Below, piece after piece: positions 11,101 to 40,300 of a DNA stretch of 64,000 bases. The notes below the pieces were generated by a model that saw nothing but the letters and a program-made list of their open reading frames with translations, was not told the origin of the DNA and ran no database searches. The translations under genes were made by a program, and so were the position numbers. The number at the start of each line of letters is the position of its first letter. The first letter of the stretch is position 1. This stretch comes from Maylandia zebra (taxonomy: Eukaryota > Chordata > Actinopteri > Cichliformes > Cichlidae): the NCBI RefSeq assembly GCF_041146795.1, contig NC_135187.1, positions 21,893,056 through 21,957,055 on the forward strand, written 5' to 3'.

Positions 11101-14100
11101 AGATGAAGGGTGTCATCTCAAAGCAGAATCTGTGGAATAAACATGCCCTTTTTAAGGGTTTTTGGAGCCTACATGAAAGCACTTGATGACAATAGAAAAC
11201 ACATGTATGGAGCAGAAAAAGGAAAAAAAAGAAAAACGCAGTTGCATTAACATCGTTAAGGACATTGTTTGCTTTTAGTTAATGATACTGTAAGGCTCTA
11301 GATTCTTCTCAACATGGCGTTCACCACAGTCTTCCCTGACTCTTGTCCGAAGCGGTCAGCAACTGGATTAAATGGTTAAAACTCACGTGGAACGACAATG
11401 TTGTCAAAGATGCGAATCGCCTCGCAACAAATAAATAAATAAAAACATAATAAAGCAATCTCACCGGAAAACAGAATCCTTGATTCTCTGTAGCCTAAAT
11501 AGGATTGTGAAAGAGCCTTGCGCTTGGCGACGTAGACTATATCTTGGAGCGAGGCCAGCTCAAAGTTGGGCTATAAGCTCTCTCTGTTTTTTTTAACCTA
11601 AACAATCTCCCTCCCTTCTTTCCCTCCTTGACTTTCCCTCTAGAAATGTCCTACACTGTGATTAAACAGATCGATTTTGTCAGTTCTTTTCCTACACCGA
11701 CATTAACCGCAGAAAATCTTCCCACATAGGATGCAGTCTAGTCTGAAACTTTATGTCAGTTTTGCCCCCTATGGAATTTGTCCATAGCGAGGAGCCCTGA
11801 AGCTGGGGGCGGGGAGACTTTCTGTACATTCCTCAGCGATACATTCACTACTCCTCTTGCAGAGCCTGCAGCCACACACACACACGCACACACGCGCGCG
11901 CGCGGACTGCAGCCATGCATTGGCTCATTTAAACCGACAGAGACTGGAGAGCAACTTAACATGACTGCTGTCTCTATACATTCAGCCTGTGAGACTACCA
12001 GCTCTGAGACACTGCCCAGCTGGCAGAGCTGGCATTCACACCGACCCCCATCCGTGTGCGTTTCGTTATTTCATGAGGAGTGGAAATGGTTAACGACTAA
12101 TAAACGGGGTTTTAAAAAATTGTATGAGTTTAACTAGGCCGACGGAAAGCTCCCTGGTTTTAAATAACCCTCATATAGATCCATACAGGAGAAAGACTAC
12201 AGAGATCTAAGCACTCACTAATAAGTTAATAAGAAACTTTTCGGGGAGCAGGTCTTGTAACAAATTATGAAACGATTAAAAGTCGATAGAAAGTTGCCCT
12301 AAAGTTGAATTTTAAACCCTATTTCACGCCTTTATCGTTTAACCTATTTAAGGGTTGCCCTATAAATCCAAATACAACATAAAGTTCTCGGAAAGTTTTA
12401 AAGAGGGTATTTTTTTTTTATGCAAGGCGCCTCGGATTGAATCACTGGCGTGTTTCGTTACATCTTCATGCTTCAACCCATGACAAAAGCCAAACTGGGC
12501 AAACATGGGGAGAAATGCGTGATTGGCGCGCTGATTCATATAGAATAGTCGAGCCGGGGAACCAATGAATGAGCGCGTTGAGGCCGAGCCAGCAGGAGTA
12601 GTGCGGAGCAGGTTTGCGGCCCTCCGATTGGACAGCCTTCTCGACCAATCAGACAGCTCGGTGTGTTTGTTCAGCAGCAGCAGAGAAGTAGACCCACCGA
12701 GTCAGCCATGGCCCCGGTCTGTGAGCCAGTTGCTGAAGGGCCAACACTCCCTTTGTAACCTGCTTTACATGGACACGCACACCTTGGCCTGTTCATTAGC
12801 AGACGCTGCAGAGACGCGGTGCCATCATCTCAGCTCCAGAGAAAAGCTTTTGTTCCCTTCTCTTTTTTTGTAATGCCACTTGCAGGGCTGCAGAGACGAC
12901 TACACCCACCTGCACTCACGTTTCTAACTCTTTCTTAAAATACTTTTCAAAATAAGACGACCACAAGTCAAACACGGGCTTACAATGAGTTAAAATAAAA
13001 GAATAATAATAATAATAATAATAATAAAAACACCATGCATTTAAAGGAGAATGAGATGAAAGTTACTGCTATTGTGTAACTTTTTTTTGTAGTTGACATT
13101 GTTGCTCTCTGGCTACTTCTAACTAACCCGTCACGCCGATTCATCTAACACAATTTTATGAATGAAAGCGTGCCCTCCTGTATCCCCACACACGATCCTG
13201 AAAAGAAAATAGATCCATGCAGCACATATCTAAAGTATACTGTGTCGCGTCTCCTGAACACGTGATGAAGTTTAAGCCTCGCTTTAAAGGTGCTGGGTTT
13301 AAAGCTGAACTTTAATATTATAATGCAGAGAGAGATGCATTTGGGTGCCAGCTTGTTTGGTGCATAAATCTGAAACTAATGCTATAAAATGAATGCTACC
13401 TTCATAAAAGTTTTCTACTTAGCTCTTCTCTCAAACTGCTTTAAAGGGGCACGGATTCAATTTTATAGTCATTTTGGCAGACACTGCGGCTGAATTATGC
13501 TCTCCGTATATTGCAGTAACGTTCAGCAACACTGCAAACTATACCCTGCACAAAGGCAGAATTTATTGTGGTACTTGACTGTACATGTGCTTATAAATTT
13601 ACGCTTTGGGGGATCATTAGTGTTTTGAAACTTTGTGCCCTGACAATATATCATCCTATTGACATCGCCAGGCATGGATTAATCTGCCAATTAGTCCTGT
13701 GCATGCAGAAATGACCCGTGGAGCGACCCGTTCGTAAACTGTCGACCTCTGCCTATGGTTTACAAAATCTTACAGACAGTTGTGTAATGTTTTAAGACAC
13801 GTATTCCACACGTGATTGAACTGGGCTTTGCTTTACATAGTACGCTAGGGGCACATTGGTGTGGGAGACCCCTCCCTCTTTCAGTAAATTCAAATCCATG
13901 CTGGGGTATAGCAGAGAGGATTCGCCATGTGTGATTCGCTCCACATGGCCAACGCTTCGTAGTTGTGCCAAACAGCCCGAAAGACGACAAAACAAATGGC
14001 GTGGCTGCACTCATTTCGCCCAAAGATACCCCCTCGACGTGACCAAGAACAAATGGGGCCTGCTGTTGGACTTTGAGTTGTGGATCAGAGAGGGCATGGC

Positions 14101-15000
14101 TCCACTCCACTCAGAAGATGGATGCCGTCATGGAGAGTAGTAGCCTACGTGTCATTCCCACAATGCGTGAGGGCCCAAGGAGTTTCACAGGACCTTTCCC
14201 CACTCAAAATACGTACAACTGAATGCGCTCTATATGCAATTTGACAATATGGTGTCAAAAAAAAATCATTTATGAGTGGCCCCACCCCCTTTTCCATCCG
14301 TTGTGCGCACTTAGCACAGCCGTGCGCACAAGCCCTCGCAATATCAGCGTCTCCCTGCTATGGGCGTGCGTGCGCGCACCGCCGTTTTTACTATTCCTCA
14401 TTTGACCAATGAGAGTCGAGGCTGTGCAGAGAAAGGCACACGAATGTGATTCTAGTAAAGATACACTAGTTTCTCACGGAATCCCTTTACGCACAAAGCT
14501 CGCCAGGTTTTTTCCCAACACCAATCCACTCTTCCCCTCCTTTTTTTCTTCACTCCCCTTTGCTGTCCCCACCCCAGACTCCCGTGCAATTTTCCCCAAT
14601 CCCAAACACTTAATTGAGCAATTGGGATTCCTCACGTGTGGGCTGATTTGTAGTTTGAACACGTGGCTCATTCAAAAAAGCCGGAATAGCTGAGGATTTT
14701 TTTTCTCTCCCCCCTTCTTCTTCTTCTTATTCTAGGTTCTAGACTTAGAGGCGGGCGCCAGCCTTACCGTGTGTGACATTCTCTGTCTCTTTGCCAAGGG
14801 GTTTGGAGGAAGACACAAAGTAGTTTCTCCTCCTTTTCACCCAGCCCGCCATCGTTCGGAGACACGAGATTAATAATTGAGCATTTATTTATTGCGCGAT
14901 AGAGACAGAGGGGCGAGGGAGCGCAAACGCACCGTGAGGCTGCCAGTTTAAATCTATCTGTGGCTTGAACGACCGGGAAGCACGCTACAGCCACTCCGTA
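8200..15000. other. Intergenic interval between tra2a and igf2bp3
   Basis: No coding gene could be assembled on either strand. The first part (8.2-11.2 kb) is AT-rich and notably poor in recognisable repeats. The part from about 11.3 to 15 kb is richer in CpG and GC and approaches the igf2bp3 start. It holds a cluster of four CCAAT boxes (12522-12649), an (AAT)n tract at about 13004-13025 and a T/C-rich stretch near 14700. A possible minus-strand exon fragment at 11298-11362 is described among the findings. Much of the downstream part is probably igf2bp3 promoter and 5' UTR. Confidence 0.5.
12522..12649. promoter_or_regulatory. Cluster of four CCAAT boxes
   Basis: CCAAT pentamers occur at 12562-12566 and 12645-12649 on the + strand and, reversed (ATTGG), at 12522-12526 and 12627-12631. 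Four in 128 bp in both orientations, in CpG-containing DNA, is typical of an NF-Y-bound promoter. It lies 2.5 kb upstream of the igf2bp3 ATG, so it may serve an upstream first exon of igf2bp3 or a non-coding transcript. The motifs are seen; the function is inferred. Confidence 0.45.
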
Positions 15001-15075
15001 GTAGTAAAGGCGATTTAGGCTACTCCAAACACTGCACATCCGCGAGAGCAAATAACTATCTCTCCCTCAGCGTAA

Positions 15076-32151
<17,076 letters not shown>

Positions 32152-33060
32152 ACATCCAGCGGACCTGGAGGAACGGTGACCGAATCTTGCAAGAAGACTC
32201 GACAGAAGGACAGATGCAGCAGAGTCCAGGAAGGGGAGAAGACGATGACGGCAGTGGGTCCTAATGCTCATCTCAGGGGTTAAAGGTTGTTGGAGCCCAA
32301 CCAAACATCCTCCCCTCGTCTTACTTGGGACTGCGTAGCTGATTTAAGAAAAAAAAGAAAGACCCTGCGCCTCTAAAAGTTCCACCCACTCCGCCTCTCT
32401 GCATCTCTGCGAGAATGTACTCCTGAGGGCTCCCACCGTCGTCACCTGCCCTCACAAGTGCGCACCCCTCAACCGCTCTACTCATCCCCAAAGGATGTGT
32501 TTAAACTTGTATTTTTTTGTTTTCTTTTTACACTAGAAACGCAAAGAAATAAGGACCCCCGCCCCCTCCTATCACCGCCTTGGTGTTGTACTTTAAACAT
32601 GACAAGATGTTTTGGTTGACTTCAGATTTAGCGAACACCTGGTCTATATATATATATTTTTTTTCTTGATGTTTAATTGGTTGGTGAAGCTTTCTTATGA
32701 GTTTTCTCTGGAATGGAAAAAGGCATTGCTATCAAGGTCCTGTTTGGACCACCTGAAAGATTTATTTGGGGAGGGGGCGTGGGGAGGGGGGTTGGCTCAG
32801 ATTGTGTGGGTCATGTTTAAGGGGGGGTTGTTTTAGGACAGGACCCCTGAAAGGGTGAATTATATGGGGCGTCCTGCCCTTGTGATAAGTGGCATTTTAT
32901 AAATTGGGATGCATTTTACAGATAGACCTATAAACAAAAAAGAATTATATTAAAAATATATATATATTTAGAGTTGAGGGCAGCGCCACGACTGACACAG
33001 GGAAATGGTGCCGAACTGCTGCTGCCCAGGAAAACCAATTAAATATGCATTTTTACTTAA

Positions 33061-33083
33061 CTACCTCAGGATCTAGTACCTCA
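33061..33083 (+). promoter_or_regulatory. igf2bp3: Tandem let-7 seed sites in igf2bp3 3' UTR
   Basis: A full 8-mer complement of the let-7 seed, CTACCTCA, lies at 33061-33068, and a 7-mer TACCTCA follows at 33077-33083. A start-to-start spacing of about 15 nt is close enough for cooperative binding. IGF2BP1-3 are established let-7 targets. Confidence 0.7.
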
Positions 33084-34165
33084 GAAGAGAAAAGATATTA
33101 TATATATGAAAAAAAATTGTTCCTTTCTTTTTTTATTTTGCTTTGTGGTGTTTTGTATACTTTATAAAGCTGATAGTCTTTGAACATTTTTATTTTTTTA
33201 AGAAAATTTAAAATTTTGGTCAGCTGCCAACTGACCTTGCCTTCAACTCTGGTGCTTTAGGTGGCATTGTACATGTGTATGTGTGACTTAAGATGACCCT
33301 GTACATAAAGTCTGTTTGTACATAGCAGCCCCGGAGCAAGAGTTGGCGCCCCCTCAGCTGGCGGCTGACAGAAGTATAGAGAAAATCGCCTCAGTTTTTC
33401 CCCTGAGGGTCCACCATCTTCAGAAAGAAGTGCAAAACAACTACGACATGCAAATAATGCCAACCGTACATGACTGCAGCAATGCAATTTTTCTTTTTAA
33501 ATTTTTTTTTTTTTTTGGGGGGGGGATTACCATAGTTAATGATAATGGTACTTTAATTTGTCAAAATTTCCTTTCACCTTCCTATTTGAGGGCTGTGGTC
33601 AGGGTGCTGCAGAGAATACTGTAATGGGGTCCTTCCTGTAGCTGCCCTCAAGTCAGCAGAGCATGTGTTTGTGGTCTGTTCTGTTCCCAGGCCTCCTGCC
33701 ACCTTTGTTGGCGAGTGTCTTAGCGAGGTCAAAGCCCCCACTAGGTTTAATTTCATATAGAGCGAGCTTTGTCATTTCAGAGTGGCCCTTGTAGCAAGGC
33801 CATCAAGTCGATGTCGTTAACTGCCTGGTGAGGGTAGGGGGAGTCACACTGATAGATGCAAACGTAACTTTTTTTTATTTTTTTTTTTTAAGTTTAAAGG
33901 AAAATGATTTAAACAAAAGGATGTCTCTGTAACCCGCAAATGTACTTGATGTTTCATTTAGTTATGCTTACAGGGAATAACGAGCCAGGATAGGCGCACA
34001 GACCATACTGGGTGAACCCTGACTGGCGTTTATTTTAGGGAAAAAAAGGAAAGGAATCCAAAAACATAAAGATAGTTATTTTATTTTTTTTCCATGCCGA
34101 ATGTAAATATGTTGATTGTGGTAAAAGTGCTTGAGTGTATCCATGCTTCCACAGTAGAACGCCGT

Positions 34166-34252
34166 CTACCTCAGCTGAGGGGGCGGGGGGTTGTTGTGGC
34201 ACTAGGCACCCAGCCCTGCCCCCACTGAGCGCCAGCGCGCACTGATACCTCA
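34166..34252 (+). promoter_or_regulatory. igf2bp3: Further let-7 seed sites in igf2bp3 3' UTR
   Basis: CTACCTCA (8-mer) is at 34166-34173 and TACCTCA (7-mer) at 34246-34252. Another 7-mer, CTACCTC, lies downstream at 34413-34419. Together with the pair near 33.06 kb this makes five matches within one 3' UTR. Confidence 0.65.
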
Positions 34253-35063
34253 GTCCCCCAAACACTTTCTATTTGGGCGCGCCTTCCTAACACCGTGCTT
34301 AACTGAGGGGCACAAGTGATACTTTAAAAAAAAAAAAAGTCCCTAACATCTCCCATCTCCCTGCCAACCCACCCTTCCCACAACTTCCCCCTTCCTCCAG
34401 TTTATTTTTGATCTACCTCTTTAGAAATGTATTTGAAGTAGAGGCATTCTTCTATTTGTCAGAATTTAACCCTTCTCCACACCTCTACGCTCCCCTCCCC
34501 CAGATAAGATTAAAAACTAAGATCATGAACTCTTTAGAATTGAGAAGAATCAAGTGATTTTTTTTTTTTCCCAGTGTTTATAAATATATACATGTCTTGA
34601 CTTTAATTGAAATCCTCGAAACAATAGTTATTTCCTTCTGCTCTCTATTTTTGGTGGTGTGGCTTCCATGTGAACTTTTGCTTGAATTTTTCTTTTTGCA
34701 TTCAGTAGCTAAAACAAGACAATACAGTTGTTTTTTTGTTTTTTTTTTTGATAAAGGGCCTGCCTATTGTTTCTGATTTGTAAGACTTCAAGACAGATAA
34801 AAGAAAAAAATACAGGACTTTTCTTTTCTTCCCCTTTTGTCTTTCTCAGATGTTACACTCGCTGATTCGGTAGCTGTTTTGTTCTGTTAGCATTTCTTGG
34901 CTGTGTAACGTGGAACATCCTCCTTGGTATGGGACAGATGAGGGACCGGGCCTGAGTTTTTGTAAAAGTGATCAAACTTCAGCTTGATATTCTCTCCTCT
35001 GCAACAATGCTTGTGCCCCTTCACCTCCCCCTCACACACAACTCCACTTGTCAAATGCCTCTA

Positions 35064-35069
35064 AATAAA
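35064..35069 (+). terminator. igf2bp3: Poly(A) signal AATAAA of igf2bp3
   Basis: A perfect AATAAA about 2.9 kb after the stop codon, followed by A-rich sequence. Transcription converges on gpnmb, whose own 3' end lies about 1.7 kb further on. Confidence 0.6.
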
Positions 35070-35539
35070 GAAAAACAAAATGGAGAAAAACATTTGACAC
35101 AAATGCATTTTCTTCTAAGATGACTGGGATGCTTTAACTTTTACAGTTAAGTATGATATTACAAAGTGTTTGGGAACCCCAACTAGAAAAAGTCCTGCGG
35201 TGCATAGTGTGTAAAAGTCAGCCTCTGCTGACTCTGTAGCTGGAGTTTTTCAGACCTGCTCATGGGTGTTAGGTCCTTGGTTAAACTGGATATGTGACAA
35301 ATGGCCTTTATAATTGGGTTGACTGACCCTGTCAAACATGGTCTTTATTTATCACAATAGGTTAAAGAGAAAAATGGACTCACCTGCTCTATTTTCTATG
35401 AATAACACTAAAAGAAGCTGTGGGAAGTTGCTTGTAAGAAAAGGAAAACCAAACATTATCATGAGGTTTCAGCAAAGACCCACCAATCTTGTTTTTGATC
35501 AACTTGATTAGGTGATCATCAAAATGTGAGCACCTCTAT

Positions 35540-35568
35540 AAAAGCAGCGGTCTTGGCAGGGTGCTATT

Positions 35569-35634
<66 letters not shown>

Positions 35635-36340
35635 AGATATAACACAATGCCACAATTTTCTCAGGAGTGAGGTCCCAGCAAATTCACCCCAAGGACAGAG
35701 CATGTAATGCCCAGAGGCCTCCAGAATTAGAGCCATGTCTTGTACTCTCGAGGCCTGGAGACACGCTGATCAACTATGATTTGTTTGGAAGGGTTCCCAG
35801 GAGTCTCTAAGAGCATTACCCCATGGCTTAGGTTTGAAGTTGCATCTGAAACAATGTTTACACAATACGCAGTGCTACATTTAGCAGAAACCAAACGGTG
35901 TATCCACACAGGCTCAGCCCAACTGTCTAGGTCTGTGGCGGAGGGGTAACAATTTGGGCTAATTGTGCAGCCACAGGACCTGGGCACTTTGCAGTGAAGT
36001 ATTGACCATGAATTTCTCTGTATACCAAAGTATCCCAAAGTGAAATGTGAGTCAAGTCATGCAATAGGACAATGATGCCATGGATGGCACAAAATCTAGA
36101 ACTGACTGGTTAAAGAGAACATGTTGCAATGGCCCAGTCGGCACCTGAATCACAGGGTGTACTTTACACAGGGATGCAGAGAGTCCTGTGAAAACATTTT
36201 CCACATGATTGAAGTCGTGTATGAAGTTGATACGAGTTCCACATGTAATGAGTTGACAATGCCCCAAATTCCAAAGCAACATACGTTAGGTAGTGCTGCA
36301 TTAGAGAAATATTTAAAGTCACTTGGTAAACTTTGCTAAA
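35540..36340 (+). mobile_element. Decayed Tc1-like transposon
   Basis: The + strand retains recognisable Tc1 transposase-coding DNA. From about 35950 it reads as the catalytic-core stretch around TGCAGCCACAGGACCTGGGC (35968-35987). It continues to a remnant HAIGQ...-type segment and to GTTGCAATGGCCCAGTC at 36124-36140, where intact relatives encode QWPSQSPDLN. Many stops and frameshifts make it a pseudogene. A (GT)n tract at 35572-35631 sits inside its 5' part. The boundaries are approximate; I could not define both terminal inverted repeats. Confidence 0.75.
35572..35631. repeat. (GT)n microsatellite
   Basis: About 30 uninterrupted GT dinucleotides. Confidence 0.97.
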
Positions 36341-36808
36341 GGAGTGAAAAATGTGTAATAGTACGGTATTAAAAACTTTAAGTTTAACAATTTGCCTCTG
36401 TGCAGTTTAGTGTACTGTACAGTAAAAGCATTAAGTATGTTGTGTGAACTACCTGCTTTAAAATCGGCAACGTGTGATTTGATTGCATTTGATTTGCAGT
36501 GTTTGTTTTGATCACAATAATATACAGGATTGTGTTGGGTTACAGGAAAGTGGTGACTTCCTTGCTTGTTTTAAAAGCCCCAAACGATAGTGCTAATGGT
36601 TAAAATCCAGTTTTTCACTAAACCATGAATTTTCTGCAGTTAATGTGATTGTGTGAAACAGTTTTAAAACAGATTTAACACCACACACGAACAAACAAAT
36701 TAATAGAACACTAAAAATCAGTTCATCTAACGTTAAATACATTTTTTTCCAGCTCCATACAAAGACAGATTCCAGTGTCTTCAAAACATAAGTGGTTAGT
36801 TCACAGCC

Positions 36809-36814
36809 TTTATT
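36809..36814 (-). terminator. gpnmb: Poly(A) signal of gpnmb (minus strand)
   Basis: TTTATT on the + strand is AATAAA on the gpnmb strand, about 0.5 kb after its stop. A second candidate near 37293-37300 would give a very short 3' UTR. Confidence 0.5.
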
Positions 36815-37330
36815 TAGTGACAGACTTATTTATCAGCCTTTCATCCTCCTTGATTATGGCTATGTTTAAATCTTGGAGTTAAAGAAATTAAATTATAACT
36901 CATTTGAGGAAAACCATGCATGTATCACTACTAGTAGGATTTTTACCCGTACATTAATATACAGTATTCTAAAGCAATCCATGACAAACGGTACAAAAGC
37001 ACTTTTCATCAAAAACAGCCATTGCTTGAGCCTAATTCATTTTATAGCAGCTACTACACCCTATGTTGCAATCAAAATGAGTGCCTCAATCACATATTCG
37101 ACAGCCTCTTCAGTAGAAAATCATCACACCAATCAGCAGCTGCTGTAGCAGTAGCAGTTTTCTGGAGCACAATCAAACAATTAAAACAAGCAAAATATTA
37201 GTTTCTTTTACAAATATGGTATTCCTGCTATTTTTGCACTTTAATGCTTAAACTTTTGATTAGATTCATATCTGACAATCACATGCTTTAGGTGTTTTTT
37301 ATTTTAAGTGATGATGCAGCTCAACAAAGC

Positions 37331-40300
37331 CTACAGGGGGTTTCTCTCAGTCAGCAGGTGACGGCTCTCCTCACTGGAGGGGAAGAGTGCCTCCTTCAGG
37401 CGAATCATGTGACCTCCAACCCCAGCATGGGGATCCTCCACCAGTGACCTGCGAATGGGCCGGTACACCTTGTAACGCCTGGAAGAAAGATGCAGGACAC
37501 AAAAATATGATGGGAGGGTAATGACACTAACTGGATGTGAGCGGCAAGAGTTGGAAAAAGAATACGAGGTGTTTTACGAGCAGGGTAGTAATCAACTGGA
37601 AATTCAGTGAGAATCAAAGTGGCTTTGTGTGCATGTGTAAATGCTTTTTAATGTGGCAGTAAAAGGCAAAGTTGTGCATTAAAATCTTTCTGCATCATAT
37701 ATTCAGGTCTTCACACATTTACTGAAGGAATGCTGCTGCATCTGAAGACTACTCACTTGTAGACCACATAGGCAATGAATGCAAAAATGGCCCCCAGAAC
37801 AGCACTTGAGGAGAGAACGACTTGGGCAGTGTGAGAGGTTGTGGACACTGATGGGTACAAAGGGCAGTGAAGAGAGTGTAAAACAGACCGGAAACTACAA
37901 CACACCAGGCAACAGTTTCTACAAAGCTGATTTCAAGAAATATCCTGTTGTATGTGTTTGTGTAGCTAACCAGGTGTGTCCTGGGACTTGTTGATGGTGA
38001 TGGTGGTGCTGGTGAGGGTCAAGCTGCTGGAGTTCTCCAAAGTGATGTTCACACAGTAGGTGCCCGGTTCCAGAAATCTTCGCGTCAGATGCACTTTGCA
38101 CTCCGAGAGAGGCGGCACATCGTTGCACATGATGTTGCGTACCTGAGTGCAGCTGGGGTCTGACACGATGGTACAGGCTGAAGTGGGGATGCTGCGGATA
38201 AGGGATGAAGGATAAATCAAACCTGTTTCTTTATCTAAAATGTATAGGTTTGTGGGGGGGTGCCATTGCACCTAAGTGACTAAATTGGATGTGCAGGGAG
38301 AAGATCATCAAAAATAAAGTTGATAAACTCCAAAGGTTACTGTGATTTCCTCTTTGAATGTTTAAAAAATTATCTACAGTGTTTTTTTTTTGTTTTTTTT
38401 TTACATAAATTTAAACAAAGTATATAATAAATGCATACCTGCCCAGACATTTCACCAGGAAGTTGATGTCAGTGTTGGTGACTCTGTGGGCTGACACTTC
38501 CAAAATCCGACTGCTTGGCAGGGTGTTCAGTGGGTGCTTGGGCTCTGTGGGGAACAGATTAATTATTTTGTGGGTTTTGGATGTGTAATCCTCTTCCCCC
38601 TAAATAATAATATGATGAAGGAACCAGTCAAAGAATCATAGCATGAGGTTGCTTGAATACAAGTTTGTAGAGAGAAACTGGATCGCAACAATCAGGATTT
38701 AATGCAGTTTAAATGGAAGAGTGTTTCCTTTTCATTATCAGGGGTGGTTACGCCACACAAGTACGAGCCCCATCCCTAAGTCCATAGTTCGTGATGAAAG
38801 TGAAGCAATTCTGGGATGAAATGTGGGCTGGTTTCTTGTATGTTATTATGATAAATGTGACAAAATGGTTTTTGTTGGAAAGCTTTTAAAATCATACCCA
38901 CTTTCATTAGCATTAAAGCCATTAAAGTATATTGGAAAATGTGCCCTCGCGTTTAGTTTTTTAAACTGCTACACCATGGCTTCTGTACAATGGTTCATGA
39001 AAAAGACTCAGTGGTATACAACATAACTTGAAGGATCCCGCACACTCCCACCTACCAACGACAGTGATATTGCCTGTGAAGGTCCCGTAGGCGTAGCGGA
39101 AGCACTGGTTGCTGTTGCGACGCCTGGTGCGGAGCCACAGCGGGGTGGTGGGGTTGGATTCTGGGGAAACAGTGGAAGGGAGGGGCTCTGTGGTGGGGAG
39201 ATCCGTGGAAGCAAAAGAGGAGGTGGTCGAGGGCAGGCTGGTGCTGGGCGGCACTGTAATATGAAGCAAATGGGCTCTGCATAGTGATGCACGCTGGTAT
39301 TTTAACTTCCTCACATGATATGATTCACCCTCTGCATTCGATATTCCTACATAATCACAATCATAATACACATTTAGCTGTAAAAGCCTCACCCTGTGTT
39401 GTCTCCATCTTGGCTGTAATCGCATGAGTAGCAAGTGGAGTTGTAGGAGCCTCTGAGGAAAAGACACGGGAGAAACATGTTTTTCCATTAGCACTGATTC
39501 CCCGTCTTTTTGTTGTTGTTGTTTTTAAACAGATACTTGTCTGTGTAGGTTCTCAGTGACGTCATGGTAGTCCTGCGAGCTTTAAAAAACTTTTTTAAAG
39601 TTAATTGAAGATGTGTAAATACCCGAGACTCTCCCTCTTTGGTTTTAGATCACCTCTCACCTCTTGGATGAGAGGTGAAACTTCTTCAAGAAACTTAAAG
39701 AAGTGCAGTCACCTTCTTTTTACGCTCCGAAGAAACTGTAGGCACTTGCAGATAATGATTCTGTCTTTTAAAGTTTTACATGTATTTTTTGTTTTTACAT
39801 TCTTCATAACATAACTGTTTAAGTAGCAGTTGCTTCATATCCCCAAAGTGAAGAGAGATAACTTACTTTGTGTGGCTCACATTTCCCTTTTTAAAGTTTA
39901 TATTTTGGCATTCCAATTATATTAATTAAAAAAGACTGAAAGACTGTATATAAAATAAGCCATAGTCTCAAGGTCGAAAAAGTCAATCGAAAGCAGAGAT
40001 GCAGTTTTTCTAATGGCCAGCAGGGGGCAGCTCCTCTTGGTTGCAAGGAGATATCTAATTGTATAGACACATTTGAGAAAATGACCCAATTTTCATTTTA
40101 TTGATGACTTCAGTGAAAACATTCCTCATTAGTTTATGGTCTCAATTGCTTGTTTAAGATCTTAATCAATATTATACATTTTCTCCTCTTTTTTTCCCAA
40201 TTGCAGAGAAATTGATGGCAAAGACTTGTCTGTTATGTAAGTGTGCAGTATCCTTGGGTTCTCAGTCAGAGCTACCCCTCTGGTTTCAAAACACCAAGAT

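Larger units (their letters stand above)
32152..35090 (+). other. igf2bp3: igf2bp3 3' UTR
   Basis: About 2.9 kb of non-coding sequence runs from the stop at 32149-32151 to the AATAAA at 35064-35069. It contains several T-tracts and at least five let-7 seed matches, listed separately. A long 3' UTR is usual for this gene family. No open frame here resembles a protein. Confidence 0.75.

Noticed and set aside
39008-39292. A minus-strand frame rich in proline and histidine
   Set aside because: It is an alternative frame of the mucin-like gpnmb exon 39056-39253; the adopted frame keeps phase with all other exons.
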